Below, in pieces: positions 13,570-26,300 of a stretch of 64,000 nucleotides of DNA (positions are counted from its first letter, which is position 1; every line of letters begins with the position of its first letter). Under the pieces are notes generated by a model that had not been told where the DNA came from, searched no databases, and worked only from the letters and a program-made list of their open reading frames with translations. Source of the stretch: Adineta vaga (lineage: Eukaryota > Rotifera); assembly GCA_021613535.1 (NCBI GenBank), contig CP075494.1, positions 14,570,001-14,634,000 of the forward strand, read 5' to 3'. The translations under genes and the position numbers were made by a program.

Positions 13570-15612
13570 ATGTTAACTAAACGTCATCGATATCTCTATT
13601 GTTTTCATCGACATTTATCATCGAATTCAACAAGAAAATATGATGATTATAATTATTTCAAACGAAGTCTTCTATTAACCGATCATTTTCAACATAGTTT
13701 ACCACGTTTACCAATTCCTCAATTAGATAAAACATGTGAACGTTATTTAACGGCATTAAAACCAATTTTAAACAATGATGAAAATGCTTATAAAGAGACA
13801 CAGAAAATTCTTGCTGATTTTCGTACTGGTGATGGTAAACGACTTGATGCTCAATTACGTCTTAAAAATGCATCGAATCGTAATACATCTTATATATCAA
13901 AACCTTGGTTTGAAATGTATTTAAAATCACGTTTACCATTGATATTGAATTCCAATTTCTTTCTTGTTTTTACTGATGATCAACAAAAATTAAAACCAGC
14001 AGCACGTCTTACCAATTATATTATTTCATCTATTCGTTTTATGAATACACTTCGTGCTAATTGGCTCGATCCTGAAGTTTATCATTTAAATCCCAAGAAA
14101 ACCAATACAGATCGATTTCGTAAAAATCTTCGTTTGATTCCAAAATCTCTTGCATTTTATGGTGCTTTTGTTCAAAAAGCTTTTCCATTAGATATGTCAC
14201 AATACAATCGTTTATTTAAATCAACTCGTGTACCAAAATCCGATTGTGATGTACTTGAAACATCGAATGAAAATATTCGTCATATTATTGTTATAAAACG
14301 TGGTCATTATTATAAAGTCAATGTCTTAGATGAAAATGGTGATCTATTTCCAGCAGAAACAATTGCTTCGATGATAAAATATTTAGCTGAAGATTTAAAT
14401 GACGTAGACAATGAATATCCATTAGGATATTTTACAGCTGATAAAAGAGATCGATGGGCAATGGTACGAACACAAATGGAAACAATTTCAGAACATAATA
14501 AACAAATGTTTAAAGAAATTGATAATTCAATTATGGTTATATGTTTAGGTAAGATTAGAAAACTTTGATTGAATAAAATAATCTTTCTTTTCTACTCTTC
14601 AGATGAAGATGATCCAGACAAATTGAATAAATCTTTAAATAAACAACAACAACTTGCAGAATATGTATCAGGAAAATATTTATGTTATAATGCTTCGAAT
14701 CGTTGGTATGATAAATCATTTAATATGATCATGTTATTGGATGGAACATTAGGTCTTCATTGTGAACATTCATGGGGTGATGGTGTTGCTCTACTTCGTT
14801 TTTGTAATGATATTGATAAAGATGCGAATGGAAATAATAAAATTAATTCAACAAATTATCAATTAATTAAATCATCGACAAATGATTCAATTGAAAAACT
14901 TGAATTTCATTTCGATGATCAAATCAAAAACGAATTCAACATATCCAAACAAAATTATAAAGAATTCATTTCAAAATTCAATGTAAATATCTTTCAAGAA
15001 CCAATTTTAGGAAAAAATCTATTGAAAAAATCAGCACTTAGTCCCGATGCAATTATGCAATTGGGTATTCAAATGGCTTATTATAAATTACATCATCGCT
15101 TCGTTAGTACTTATGAATCGTGTTCAACAGCGGTTTATAAACATGGTCGAACAGAAACAATTCGACCAGTAACAAATGAAACAAAGAATTTTATTGAAGC
15201 ATTAACAAAATCCAATGATGATAAATTTAAAAAAGATTTATTAAAAAAATCTTCAGAAAAACATCAACTATTAATTAAACAAGCAGCAACAGGACAAGGT
15301 TTTGATCGGCATTTATTTGCATTGAAATATTTACAAGAAATTGAAAATAAAGAAGAATTACATCGAATTTATAAAGATAAATCTTATCAATTAATGAATT
15401 ATAATATACTTTCAACATCAACTGTTGCTTCAAAACATATTGTTGCTGGTGGATTTGGACCAGTTGTCAATGATGGTTATGGTATTGGTTATTTAATCGA
15501 TGATGAACAATGTGGATTATTAGTAACATCATATTTACATAAAGAATTGCCGAGTTTTATGCAAGCTGCTGATGAAAGTTTTCGAGAATTAGCAACGATT
15601 ATTAAATCTTAA
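13570..15612 (+). CDS. CPT2: Carnitine O-palmitoyltransferase 2, mitochondrial
   Basis: Inner-membrane enzyme that converts acylcarnitine back to acyl-CoA in the matrix for beta-oxidation. Two exons (13570-14548, 14603-15612; 54-base intron) give 662 residues against 658 in human. The ATG at 13570 opens a basic, Ser/Arg-rich leader (MLTKRHRYLYCFHRHLSS) typical of a mitochondrial presequence. An in-frame TTG at 13540 is not needed. Family signatures are HSLPRLPIPQLDKT, KPWFEMYL, FHWD-type region YPLDMSQY as FPLDMSQYNRLF, the catalytic block HCEHSWGDGVALLRF with His382, TYESCSTAVYKHGRTETIRP, GQGFDRHLFALKYL and the tail LSTSTVASKH. CPT1 is excluded by the lack of paired N-terminal membrane helices. 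A polyadenylation signal lies about 107 bases past the stop. Confidence 0.97.
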
Positions 15613-16346
15613 AAAGAATCGGTTTTCTATGTATATGTCTTTCTACTAACCTTTAACATAAGGGTGAAATTACTAATACATAATTTTTTTTTTCATTGTT
15701 ATACATTTTCTATTAGAAAATAAATGAACTAGTCTTTCGACAATTTCTATACAAATTTATCATTAACTTTTAACAAAATGAATTGAAAAAAAGATATCCA
15801 ATGATGGCAAAAAAAGACATCTACGGTTTCCAGATTGTCTATATATTGTTGAGGAAATACATCGATAGACGTTTATTTCTTTTCTGTATTAAGACAATAT
15901 CAACACATGTTCTACTTCGAATATCTAATCGTTCTTTTCTGATAATATCAGATCAAGCAGAATCAATTGGAAACAAACATTTTTCTTTTTATGATAAGTC
16001 AAGTGACTCTTCATTGCAATTAAATAGAAGAAAGTATGTTATTTTGATTTATTAACATAGTTAAATATGAATTCTACTATATTTACAGGAAAAAAAGGTT
16101 TTCTTTTCTTTTCTTCATTGCACCCTGGTATTAACTCTAATATTTCGTTCGATTATTTCTTATTCAACTCATAAAGAACATAATGTCTGACATAAGCTTG
16201 TCTAAAGCAAATAAATATTCAAGAGAGAAAAAAAACGTCCTACAGAAGAATTAAGTGCACCAAAAAAAAAGAAAAAAGAAATCGTCCGAAGACAACACAC
16301 ATGTCATTCGATATGCAATTAATGTGATAAGAAAGAGACAAAAATC
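15613..16346. other. Intergenic spacer with CPT2 3' end
   Basis: It contains an AATAAA at 15719-15724, a plausible CPT2 polyadenylation signal, and then AT-rich DNA. A 90-codon plus-strand frame at 15783-16055 has no signal, domain or splice context that I recognise, and I do not call it a gene. Confidence 0.5.
15719..15724 (+). promoter_or_regulatory. Poly(A) signal of CPT2
   Basis: AATAAA hexamer 107 bases past the CPT2 stop. It is the first canonical signal downstream on that strand. Confidence 0.4.
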
Positions 16347-18075
16347 ATGAACATATTGCTCAATAAAACAACTAATGAACAATTAAATGATGGTAATAAA
16401 ACAACTAATTCTTTCTTTGCACGATTTAAACGATGGTTTGATGTGATGAAACAATGGAGATACACATCGATGCCACAAGTATGTCTATCCATCTTCTTAC
16501 ACTAATTTCTGTTTATATAATCATCTGTCATCGATAATAGGCGGGTTTTTTTTTCTTGAGGTCAGAATTTATTTCTATTTTAGGGTCAATTATTATTTAA
16601 TGATAAGAAGATCAATTCAATAAATATGAATGGAATAATATATGTGAATGATATTCCATTTGTTATTCCAAGACAAATTGAAGATATTCGAAAACAATTA
16701 CGACCAAGTTTTGAACGAGCAAAATTACGTATCCTACGAATGGATGAATATTTGATTTCATCAGAAGAGAAAACAAAAGCTCGACAAAGTCGACAACAAG
16801 ATACATCACTTGGTTTACGTGCATTAGCAGAAGCAGCTTTTACAATACAAAAAATAGCTTTTCGAGAAGTATTAAGCACCGATGAAACTCTACCGATTCT
16901 TGGAAAGAAGTTATTTGGAGATGATGATGATGATGATGAACATTCATCCGTTGATAAATATTTTCGTCAAACAGGAAAAATCGATCCGATAACGGATTTT
17001 CATGAAGTTCAAGATCTTGTTGCATTTGATCGAGCACTTGCTAAACATCGAATGGATATTATACATAAACCAACAATAAAACCATCAGATATGATCTATT
17101 TAAAATTCTGTTTAATGTTAGAAATTCAACGTGATGAATATGAAAGTTGTTTACGAATTATTTTACATGATATTATTTTTAAATATCATCTATCTGATTT
17201 TCATTTACGTTGTGAAATTCATGTACGAAAACCAATTGAACATGAATTTGTTTTAGAAAAGTTTGTTCGTGATTCGCATCTACAAGAAAATTATTCGGTA
17301 GAATTCGTTCTTTGGTCAGGTGATTGGATTGTTGAACAAGAAGTTGAATTGTATATTGTCATGAAAATTGAATCAATATCAATGAATAAATTTATGAATT
17401 CGAAATTTTGGGATTTAGCACATTTACATGTAAAAGATATTCCACATGGTTCATCGAGAATTTTTCTCAGAGAATTAACACCTGTCAGTCGACCACATAA
17501 AATAGTAAGTGATTAGAAAATGAAGATTTCATTTAGGTTTTTTTTTGTCTTCCAATTAGCTTTCACGACATATTCATATTGGTCAAGTAGAAATTGAAGC
17601 TGCATATTGGTCTGATACAGAACAAATATCTATTCATATTATTAAAGTTAGTCATTCACAAGCAGAACGATTATTACGAGCACCTGGTATATTTCTTGAT
17701 TTAGTATTTTTTTGAAAAATTAAGTTCTATCTATATTGATCTTTTATAGAAACATTTGTTGAAGTTATTTTTCAAGGTCCATTTGATATTTATGATATTA
17801 AACGTACAAAAGTTGCTGATCGTTCATTAAATCCAAAATTTGAAGAAGAATTTTTCTTTCAAATTCCTCATAAAATTGCCATTAGTGATATTACGATTGA
17901 TTTGATCTTTTTAGAAAAATCTTCTTTACATTATCATCCTGTTGTACATGGAACATTAACATTATCCAAACATACAGATTGGTATCCGGTACGAAAGTTT
18001 TGGAGCGATATCGAAGAAAATCCCAATATGAAATTGAAAGATCGATTTTTATTTGAAAGAAATATTTATGAATAA
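16347..18075 (+). CDS. Orphan protein with C-terminal C2 domain
   Basis: Four exons (16347-16478, 16584-17504, 17560-17686, 17750-18075) join in frame to 501 residues. I do not recognise the first 340 residues. They are mostly helical and charged, with an acidic run of six Asp near 16921-16938 and a Trp-rich segment (EFVLWSGDWIVEQEVELYIV). The last ~150 residues look like a C2 beta-sandwich: AYWSDTEQISIHIIKVSH, then FVEVIF, the classic LNPKFEEEFFFQIP and DLIFLEK. C2 domains usually bind membranes or proteins, often through Ca2+ held by Asp loops. Here the usual Asp-rich loops are poorly preserved, so Ca2+ binding is doubtful. It could be a synaptotagmin-like or membrane-trafficking protein. 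An AATAAA sits at 18120-18125. Confidence 0.7.
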
Positions 18076-18119
18076 TTGTTTTATCGTACTTGTATGATTG
18101 TTTTTTCTGTTATTGTTAA

Positions 18120-18125
18120 AATAAA
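18120..18125 (+). promoter_or_regulatory. Poly(A) signal of the C2-domain gene
   Basis: A canonical AATAAA hexamer lies 45 bases past the stop codon, in the short spacer before the kinesin gene. Confidence 0.5.
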
Positions 18126-18355
18126 TGTCTATATGATGATTATTAAACGCGCGACATCTGCTATGACACAAAATTGAAATATGATCCCTTTGTTCCCGGT
18201 TGACTGAGATAACCAATCGTGGTGACAAATAGACTTGAAGTGATCTTTGTCATATGCAATTCAATCGTTGACTTTCATCAATTTTTTTTAATGTAAATCT
18301 GCTTTTTATTTTTCAATAATATCTTCTAAAGCATTGTTTTTGTCAATACACACAT

Positions 18356-21300
18356 ATGGATACAACAGGATCAGAAATTACATCAACAAGTATTAATACG
18401 ACAGCTAAACATCGTTGTTCACCTTCTCCGTTGAATGTTTACTTACGTATACGACCATTTATTGGAAATGAATTTGAACGTGGTGAAAATCAAAAGTTAA
18501 TCGATATTCATGATGATAAACATATTTCTGTGAGACTTTATCCAACTATAACTAATACGCTTCGTACTTTACCAACATCATACAATGAATATGAAGTATG
18601 TTTTGATAAATTTGAGATCATCATTACTAACGAAGACAAACACTTTCATTGATATTGTTCAGGTCACTCAAATATTCGATCAAAATTGTACACAACAAGA
18701 ACTCTTTGAACAAATTCTTGTACAACCAACCGATGAAATCTTTACTGGTTCTAATTGGTTACTCTGTACACTTGGACTTACGAATAGTGGTAAATATTTG
18801 TTTTCGAATATCTTCGATTGAATGAGTTTCTATATTCTAGGTAAAACTCACACAATGTTTGGTACAAATAATGAACCCGGTTTAATTCCACAATGTCTTC
18901 AACGAATATTTCGAAATATTGGTCAAAATATAGATAATAAAGTTGTATTTAAACCAATTGGTCTGGAAAATTTAATTCCAACAATTGATTGTGATCTTAA
19001 CATGGAAATTGCTGTTCGAAATTATATTTTCAAAGATGATAAAGTAAAAGATTTCTATTCAAATAAAATACAATCGATGAGTGTTCTTGTTTGTTTAGAG
19101 TCGAATACGATTACCAAATATCATTCACAAACAGCAACAACAAAGTATCTTAGAAGATCTTTCTGTTGAAGGTAAGACAATATGATTTTCTTGAAAACAA
19201 AGTATTCATATTTGTTTAGATGAACATTATTCAATATGGATATCATTTTTTGAATTATATAATGAAAATATTCTTGATTTACTCGTTCAACCAAAAGATA
19301 TGAAAACACGAAAAAATCTTCGATTAATGCAAAATGATCATTCGACTATTATTAAAAATCTCATTCAAATTCCTGTTTTTGATCTCAAAGAAGCTGAACA
19401 TATTATTCGATTTGGTTTCGCAAATCGATCAACATCGAAAACAACTCTCAATGAAGCATCATCACGATCTCATGCTGTACTTTGTATTACCTTGATTACA
19501 ACCAACGAATTTGATGAAGAACCAATTATGAGTCACATGTGTACGAATATATCTTCTTTCCTTTTTATTTTTGCTTTGCTAACAAGTTTCGATTTGTATT
19601 AGATATTTGTGATTTGGCTGGTAATGAACCATCGATCGGTACTGGCAAACAATTAACGGAAACATGCAATATAAATACATCACTTATGACATTTAAAGAT
19701 TGTATTCGTATTCTAAATGAAAACCAAACATCTAAGTAAGAAAATATTCATGTACTCGAAAGAAGATGAAGGAGAAATATTCTTGTATTTTGATAGAAAA
19801 CAAATGCTTGTACCATATCGAAATAGTGTATTGACAAGTATTTTTCGTCCATTTTTTGTGGGTCGTGGTCGAACAATAATTTGTTGTAATATTAATCCTT
19901 GTGCAACGTTTATTACACAAACAAATGATTTAATGAAATTTTGTGCACTTGCACAAAAGGTTAATTTACCTCTTGTTTGATTCAAGATGTTCAATGATTG
20001 TTTATGTTTTCTAGACAGTTATTGTTCCTGCTGAAACAAAGATTGGTGGAAGTACAATAATACGACATCAACGAAAATCGAAAAATAAAGGACCAAAACG
20101 TCTTGCAAAGCATAGTCTTTCCAAAGAAAAGAATGAGAAAAATATGAGTAAATACGAAGGTATAAATGATTTGTTTCTCTAGAAATCAAACTCTTTCTGA
20201 ACTTATCTGTTTCCTTTTTTGATAGAACTGAATGAAACATTGTTGACAACTCCAACTAATGTAAAATCGGTAAATATTTCTCCGTCACATAATTATATGA
20301 CCTATTTGTTACTATAGATTTCGTATTGGCAATATTGTGCAAAAAAAGCATCAGATATTCTACAAAAACAAGCACTAAATCGTCGGACATTCATGATTGA
20401 ACGACAGTAATAACACATTGCAGTTGTTTTTTTTACGTATGCGAATACATTTGTTTCGATTTAGTCAAGAACGAATACAAATGGTGCAATATCTTCTTCA
20501 TCAACGGCAACACATTGCAACATTAACAAGAGATAAACAATCTGTATGTGTGAATTTCTTTTCACATCTCATATGAACTTCGAATTTGCCCTATTTTATT
20601 AGCTTACAAATCAAAATGAAATTTTAGCGAAAAATCTTCGTCTTGAACAAGATAATCAATTTCGTATACAACAACAATACAATGCACTTGTATTAAATGA
20701 AAGTCAAAATCGTCAAAAATTACTCACCATAGAAAAAGAGTATCAAGAACAAAATCGAATTGCTCATGAAGAAATTCAATCATTACAAAAACAATTGAAT
20801 AGTGTTCAAGAACAATACGAACATTTAACACACGAACATATGAAAACTATCGAACAAAGTGATCAAAAGAAACATGATGATCAAGAACGTGAACAACATC
20901 TTCATGATGAAATTCAACGATTAAAACGTGATCTTGGTTTAGAACTTTATCGTAAACAAGATGCGGAAAAGAAAGTACGACTTTGTGAAGATAAATTACG
21001 TCATGAACAAGCAGAATATCAGAAAATTCAATATGATTTTACGAAAATGAAACATGAATTGAAAACGTTACAAGTCAAATATGATGCATTACAATTAGAA
21101 ATGATTGATATACATCACAATACGAAAATCAAAACACCAGATGTTGTTCAGATATTTGTTGATCGAACATCAACGACAACTATGACTGAAGAACAAGCGA
21201 ATATTGAAGTGCAAAAACGAATTGTTCGATCAAAACGAAGAACAAATGATGAGGTAATATCGAAATAAAAACTTTGGAAAGGAAATGTTTTACTCACTAA

Positions 21301-22276
21301 TATTCAGTAATAATTCGAGTTAACGTTTCTTTTCTTCTTCTTTCCAACTTTAGAGTGAAAACGAGCAAGAAATAAAAAAACCCAAACTAATAACTCGTAG
21401 TTCATCCAATACTAGTGCTTATGCTATACCAAGAATTTGTCAACAATCAGATGAACCTGATAGCAATAAACGATCTAAGAGAATAGTGCGTAATGAATCA
21501 GTGACGTCAACTAAACAAACAAAAACAAAGCAAAAAGTATGTTCAACATTTTCTTCTTTCATATAAATACATTTTTTTACTTAGGATTCTGAAAGTAATT
21601 CACAAGTTAAATTAAAAGTAACCAATGCTCGTGGTCGACCTAAAAAGAAAACAATAGAATCCTCTCCAACACTTGCTCCTGTATCCGTACCTATTCAACA
21701 TGAATCACATTCTCCAATCTATGCTACTATTCAACGAGATCGATCACTTGATAGAGCATCATTTACTACTGTTGCTGTTAATTTATCAACAGTACAAAGA
21801 ACACCACCATCAAATGATACAGCCAGTAGAACACCGAAACCATCAACATTTAAACGTATTCAATCATTTTTCCGAGCAACTCCAAGTATGTAGTTTCAAA
21901 GAGAGGCGATAATCAAACAAAGTGTCGGTTCTTTTAATATTTTCAGCGTTAACAAGTTCTACAAAAGCGAATCGAGTTATGCAAGTAAAAAGCACTGTTG
22001 TTGCTTTTGGTTCATCTACACCGACGAATCGTATACCTGCATCTATAATTAAAACACCAGGGCCGACAGCTCATCCAACACCAACTACATCAATGGCTCA
22101 GAAAATATCAACACCAAAATCAAAATATAACCTTCGTACACGTCTCTTCAACAATCCTATCGTCAAAGATGCTGTTGAAGTAAGAAGAAAATATTTTTCA
22201 AAAACGTTGTTCACGTTTATAACATTTTTAGAAAAAAACTCAAACAATAAAGAAATCATCACGAACACGTAAATAA
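18356..22276 (+). CDS. KIF20: Kinesin-6 family motor, KIF20-like
   Basis: Microtubule motor related to KIF20A/B, which act at the central spindle in cytokinesis. Sixteen exons give 1,009 residues. The motor occupies roughly residues 20-460: start of core LNVYLRIRPF, P-loop GLTNSGKTHTMFG, then the long insert typical of kinesin-6 before YSIWISFFELYNE (matching KIF20 closely), switch I NEASSRSH, switch II DICDLAGNEP (usual DLAGSE, here Asn for Ser), INTSL and LVPYRNSVLTSIF. GRGRTIICCNINPC follows. After the motor comes coiled coil (about 20318-21253) and a basic Ser/Thr/Pro-rich tail with TP sites. A 55-base intron at 19044-19098 is required to shift frame into the insert. KIF23 is less likely because the SIWISFFE motif and the GRGR block favour KIF20. 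Confidence 0.92.
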
Positions 22277-22775
22277 ATGTTATATCACAAATATTCAATG
22301 TAATCTTTTGTATATGTATTGTTCATAATTCTGTCTATCTTGCTGGTTTGTACCTAAAAATACATAATCTTGACGGTGTGCGTGAGAACATGAATGTAAA
22401 TATGTTTGTTATCAATACTATTTTCAGTTAAAATAAACAAAATTGACCTTGGAAACTCAACAACGGATAATCAGATATTTCACAAAACTCATCATCATCA
22501 TCATATTTTTGTTTGGATGCTTCCAGAGAAGCAGGAAAAATTACAACGATCGCGAAAACGTTCATCCGATGAGGTACTATCACTGCGCAAGAATACCGAT
22601 TCAAACACTTTACTCGTTCCTTTATAGCAAAACAAAATTAGTGATAGAAGAATGAGCAAAGATCATAATTCATAAACCTTACGAAAACGTTTGAAACAAG
22701 TATTTATCAACGTATTCGACAAATAAAAAATGACGACACATTTTGTGACTATATATTGTAGAAAAGAAGAAAATG
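22277..22775. other. Spacer after kinesin, containing a kinesin-like fragment
   Basis: AT-rich spacer. Its most notable part is 22527-22580, listed separately as a probable kinesin exon relic. No complete gene is seen. Confidence 0.45.
22527..22580 (+). pseudogene. Possible relic of a kinesin exon end
   Basis: The frame reads EKQEKLQRSRKRSSDE and is followed directly by GTACTATC. The kinesin exon ending at 21253 reads VQKRIVRSKRRTNDE followed by GTAATATC. The same residues precede the same donor-like GT, which suggests a decayed, DNA-level copy of that exon boundary. The match is short, so chance or an alternative 3' exon cannot be excluded. Confidence 0.35.
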
Positions 22776-22978
22776 CAAGAGAGAAAAAGATGTAATTGCA
22801 CCATGACCATCACTAGACAGCATAAGATGAATGTGCATTAGAAATGTATATCAATCGAGCCGCGCTTCTGGATACAACCCAACGTTCACTTTCCTCATGA
22901 GCCGTAAGCATTAGGATGCGATTCATTCGCATATTCAGGAGCAAATCGACACTCGGTTATTTTTTTCTTTTGATCATG
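22776..22978. repeat. Direct repeat, copy 1 (upstream of the 7TM receptor)
   Basis: About 200 bases that recur at 28161-28329. The shared core begins GAGAGAAAAAGATG and includes CAATCGAGCCGCGCTTCT, CTCATGAG (palindrome), GCATTAGGATGCGATTCATT and GGAGCAAATCGACACT, then a T-rich end and TGATCAT/TGGTCAT. Within it, ATGCGA-TTCAT-TCGCAT can form a hairpin. This copy carries about 37 extra bases after the first AAGATG, bounded by AAGATG at both ends. It is richer in GC than its surroundings. Confidence 0.9.
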
Positions 22979-23334
22979 AAGATAATATAACTGTATCACA
23001 ATTCATCAAGTACAATTAAATAATATCGATCTATATCTATAAACTATTATAGAAAGTCCTTGGATGTGCGATTCAAATGCTCCTTGTATTATTTTTTTAT
23101 CAAGAGGTTAATTTGAACTTTTTGCAACGCTCTTATGCGCATAAACTTATTTTAGTGAACAGATGGAAAACAAAATCTCATTATTTATCTCTTTTTATTT
23201 GATTCCTAATCAAAGGGAAAACATAAAGCAGTTATGACGTTTTTTTTCATGATTCGCCTACATTGAAAAAGCGGAAAACATGCTTTTATCTAGCTTATGT
23301 CGCATAAAAGTCGATAATAAATATAGAGCATTAT
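22979..23334. other. Upstream region of the 7TM receptor gene
   Basis: About 355 AT-rich bases between the repeat and the start codon. They presumably hold the promoter. No element can be named, apart from the hairpin around the start codon described among the findings. Confidence 0.4.
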
Positions 23335-26300
23335 ATGCTCATTATATACCAAACAGAAAATATGTTTCAAATGAAATACCAAATCTATTTCATTTTTATC
23401 CATCGGATATTAGCTACACCACAATTCAATCTTTACTTTACGACGAATGAAGTAAGTGAAAGCGAGTATGATGATAAAATAGGCATAGGATATAATTGTT
23501 TTCGACTTGCTTCAAACATGGATCAAGCAAAACGTAGTCGACAAATCTCATCTTATTGTATGAGTGAATCATCATCGAAATTTCATATTGAAAATGATCA
23601 TTCATTTCCAATATCTTCTTTTGCTGAACTTGCAAAAATAAATATTACAAGTGAAGATTTATATTTACGGTCAATACCAATAGATACTGTTGAACAATAT
23701 CAAGTTTATTTAGAAACAGATGATTTCTCATTAGCAAACCAAACCGTTTATTATTGTACATTACCAAGATTTGGAGCCTTGTGTCAATATGAATTATATT
23801 ATTATCATGAGAATTATTCCTCATTGCATGAAATCATTCATGATTATTACAAAACGTATTTTAATATTCTAACTAATATGACTTGTTATAAACATTTGAC
23901 ATGCCGTCGTGGTCATCCGCCAGCATGTTTAGATTGGACAGAGATTTGTAATGGTAAAGTTGATTGTCTTGATGGAGATTATGATGAAGAACATTGTTGG
24001 CAACTTGAATTAAACAAATGTAATGGAAATGAATATCAATGTAAAAATGGATTATGTATACCGTATGAATTTGTTCGAGATGATCAGGACACGTTTGATT
24101 GCATTGATAGATCGGATGAACTAGTAGAAAAAAGTATTCAATCGGGCGTAGGTGAGGCCATCGAACCAGCATTTGGATATGAAGATGTGATGTGTCAACG
24201 CACATTTGTCACAAGCTCTTGTATACACGACCGCGATACAATATTACTCGAATCGATGTTTTCAGTTAAAGATAATAATGTATCGAATGAATGTTGGTCA
24301 GCTGTTAAATGTTATCTTGCTATGTCAACTTCAGAATATCCGATCGTAAGTTATTACATTATAGAGAATGAATGTATACCCACCATAACAAAAGAGTGTC
24401 CCGATATGTTACCTATTCCTAACATTCCACTTTTCTTCGGTCATGTTTATACAATTTATAATAGAAGTGAATTAATCAGTCCCCATCGCGCAGTTATTCC
24501 TTATTTATGTTCGAACAAATCTCTTCATGACGACTCTCTTACTTCTGTGTTCAATACACCAGTGAATAATACAACGTGCTATAAAATTTCGGAATTGACT
24601 TTGGCATCATCTGGTTCACCTAGTTTCACTTATCGATTTCATAGACCTATGGATAACGTTTTCCAACAGATAAAACAGTATTATCCAATAGTTAATTTTC
24701 CTCAGTATCGATGTAACGAATCCAATTTATATCAATGTTTCAATTCAACTAAATGTATTTCATTTACTCGTTTAATCGATGATATACATGATTGTCCTTA
24801 CAGTGATGATGAAAATATTCATGAAGATACGAATCCTCAGCTGTTCGCACAATTTAAACACAAATTTTATAAATGCTATGTTACTAATATATATATTCCG
24901 CTATCAGCAGTTTTTAACTGGCAATGCGATTGTGGATACGACGAATATAATTTCTGTGAAGATGAATACCAAGTTGAATATACAAATCACACGCGAAGAA
25001 TTATCTCTTTTCAAACAATGTGTGATGGTTTCCAGGAATTATATCCAATAGCGATAGATGGAACAAACTATACGGATGAAACTGAATGTGAACAATGGGA
25101 ATGTGATAACATATATACTCGTTGTGATAAAGTGCGGAATTGCTTCGATGGAAAAGATGAAGTGCACTGTAATCCTGTAATATCATCATTACTTAATTGT
25201 TCTTCGGATTCTCGAATGTGTGTAACATTAGATACATATCAACTGACATGTTTACCGATTAATCAATTTAATGATGGTCATGTCGATTGTCTGGGTGGTA
25301 CAGATGAATTAACATTATGTCGATATCCTTATTTACATGTAGATCAAGGATTTTATTGCGTGAGCGACACGGGCTCATTTTGTCTACAAGATCATGCACT
25401 ATGTTCAAACTCTTCGTTGTGTTTATATGACGATGATGATCTATTTTGTGAAAAAAATCGATCATTTGCGGTAAATTTTGGTATTTGCGTATACAACTAT
25501 ATATTTTTGGGTTCTGATGTTGAAAAGTTTTTATGTGATAGTACGCAACCGAAACCTAAAGCAAGAGCAAAATATTTTCGAATCAATGGATTCAATGAAT
25601 CATATGCAATTGAAGTCGACGAGAATGAACTAACCAATGTCGTCGCTGTAGGTAATGACCTACTTCCAATCTCGCTTATTGATAATCCTCGTTGTAATCG
25701 TGGTCTTGATGTACGTGTTTGGTTAAATAAATCATTCAATCTTTATACAAGTACATGTCTTTGCCCACCATCTTATTATGGAAATCAATGTCAATATCAA
25801 AATCAACGTGTAAGTCTGGCAATTAGATTTCATACTTCAGTTCAATCAAGACACATTTTATATGCAATCTTAGTTCTACTTATTGATGATACAAATCAAC
25901 GAATTATTCATTCATTTGAACAATTTACTTATTTATCAATACGAGATTGTAAAATTAAATTTAATCTTTATTTACTTTACTCAACTCGACCCAAACATCC
26001 AAATCGAACTTATTCCATCCATGTTGATATTTATGATAAACATTCTCTCACATATCGATCAAGTTTTGTTTATCCAGTGAAATTCTCATTCTTACCAGTT
26101 CATCGCCTAGCATTCATTGTGAATATTCCATCAGAAGACTCTCCAGATGAGACTTGCTCATCATACAGGAAATGTATTCATGGAAGATGCATAAACTATT
26201 TCAATACAAAGCAAACATTTTGCCAGTGTAAAGAAGGCTGGTCTGGAGAATATTGTGATATTCCATATAATCATAATTGTTCATCTAATTCATTGTCTAT

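Noticed and set aside
15783-16055. 90-codon plus-strand frame after CPT2
   Set aside because: Composition of AT-rich noncoding DNA; no signal, domain or neighbouring exon.
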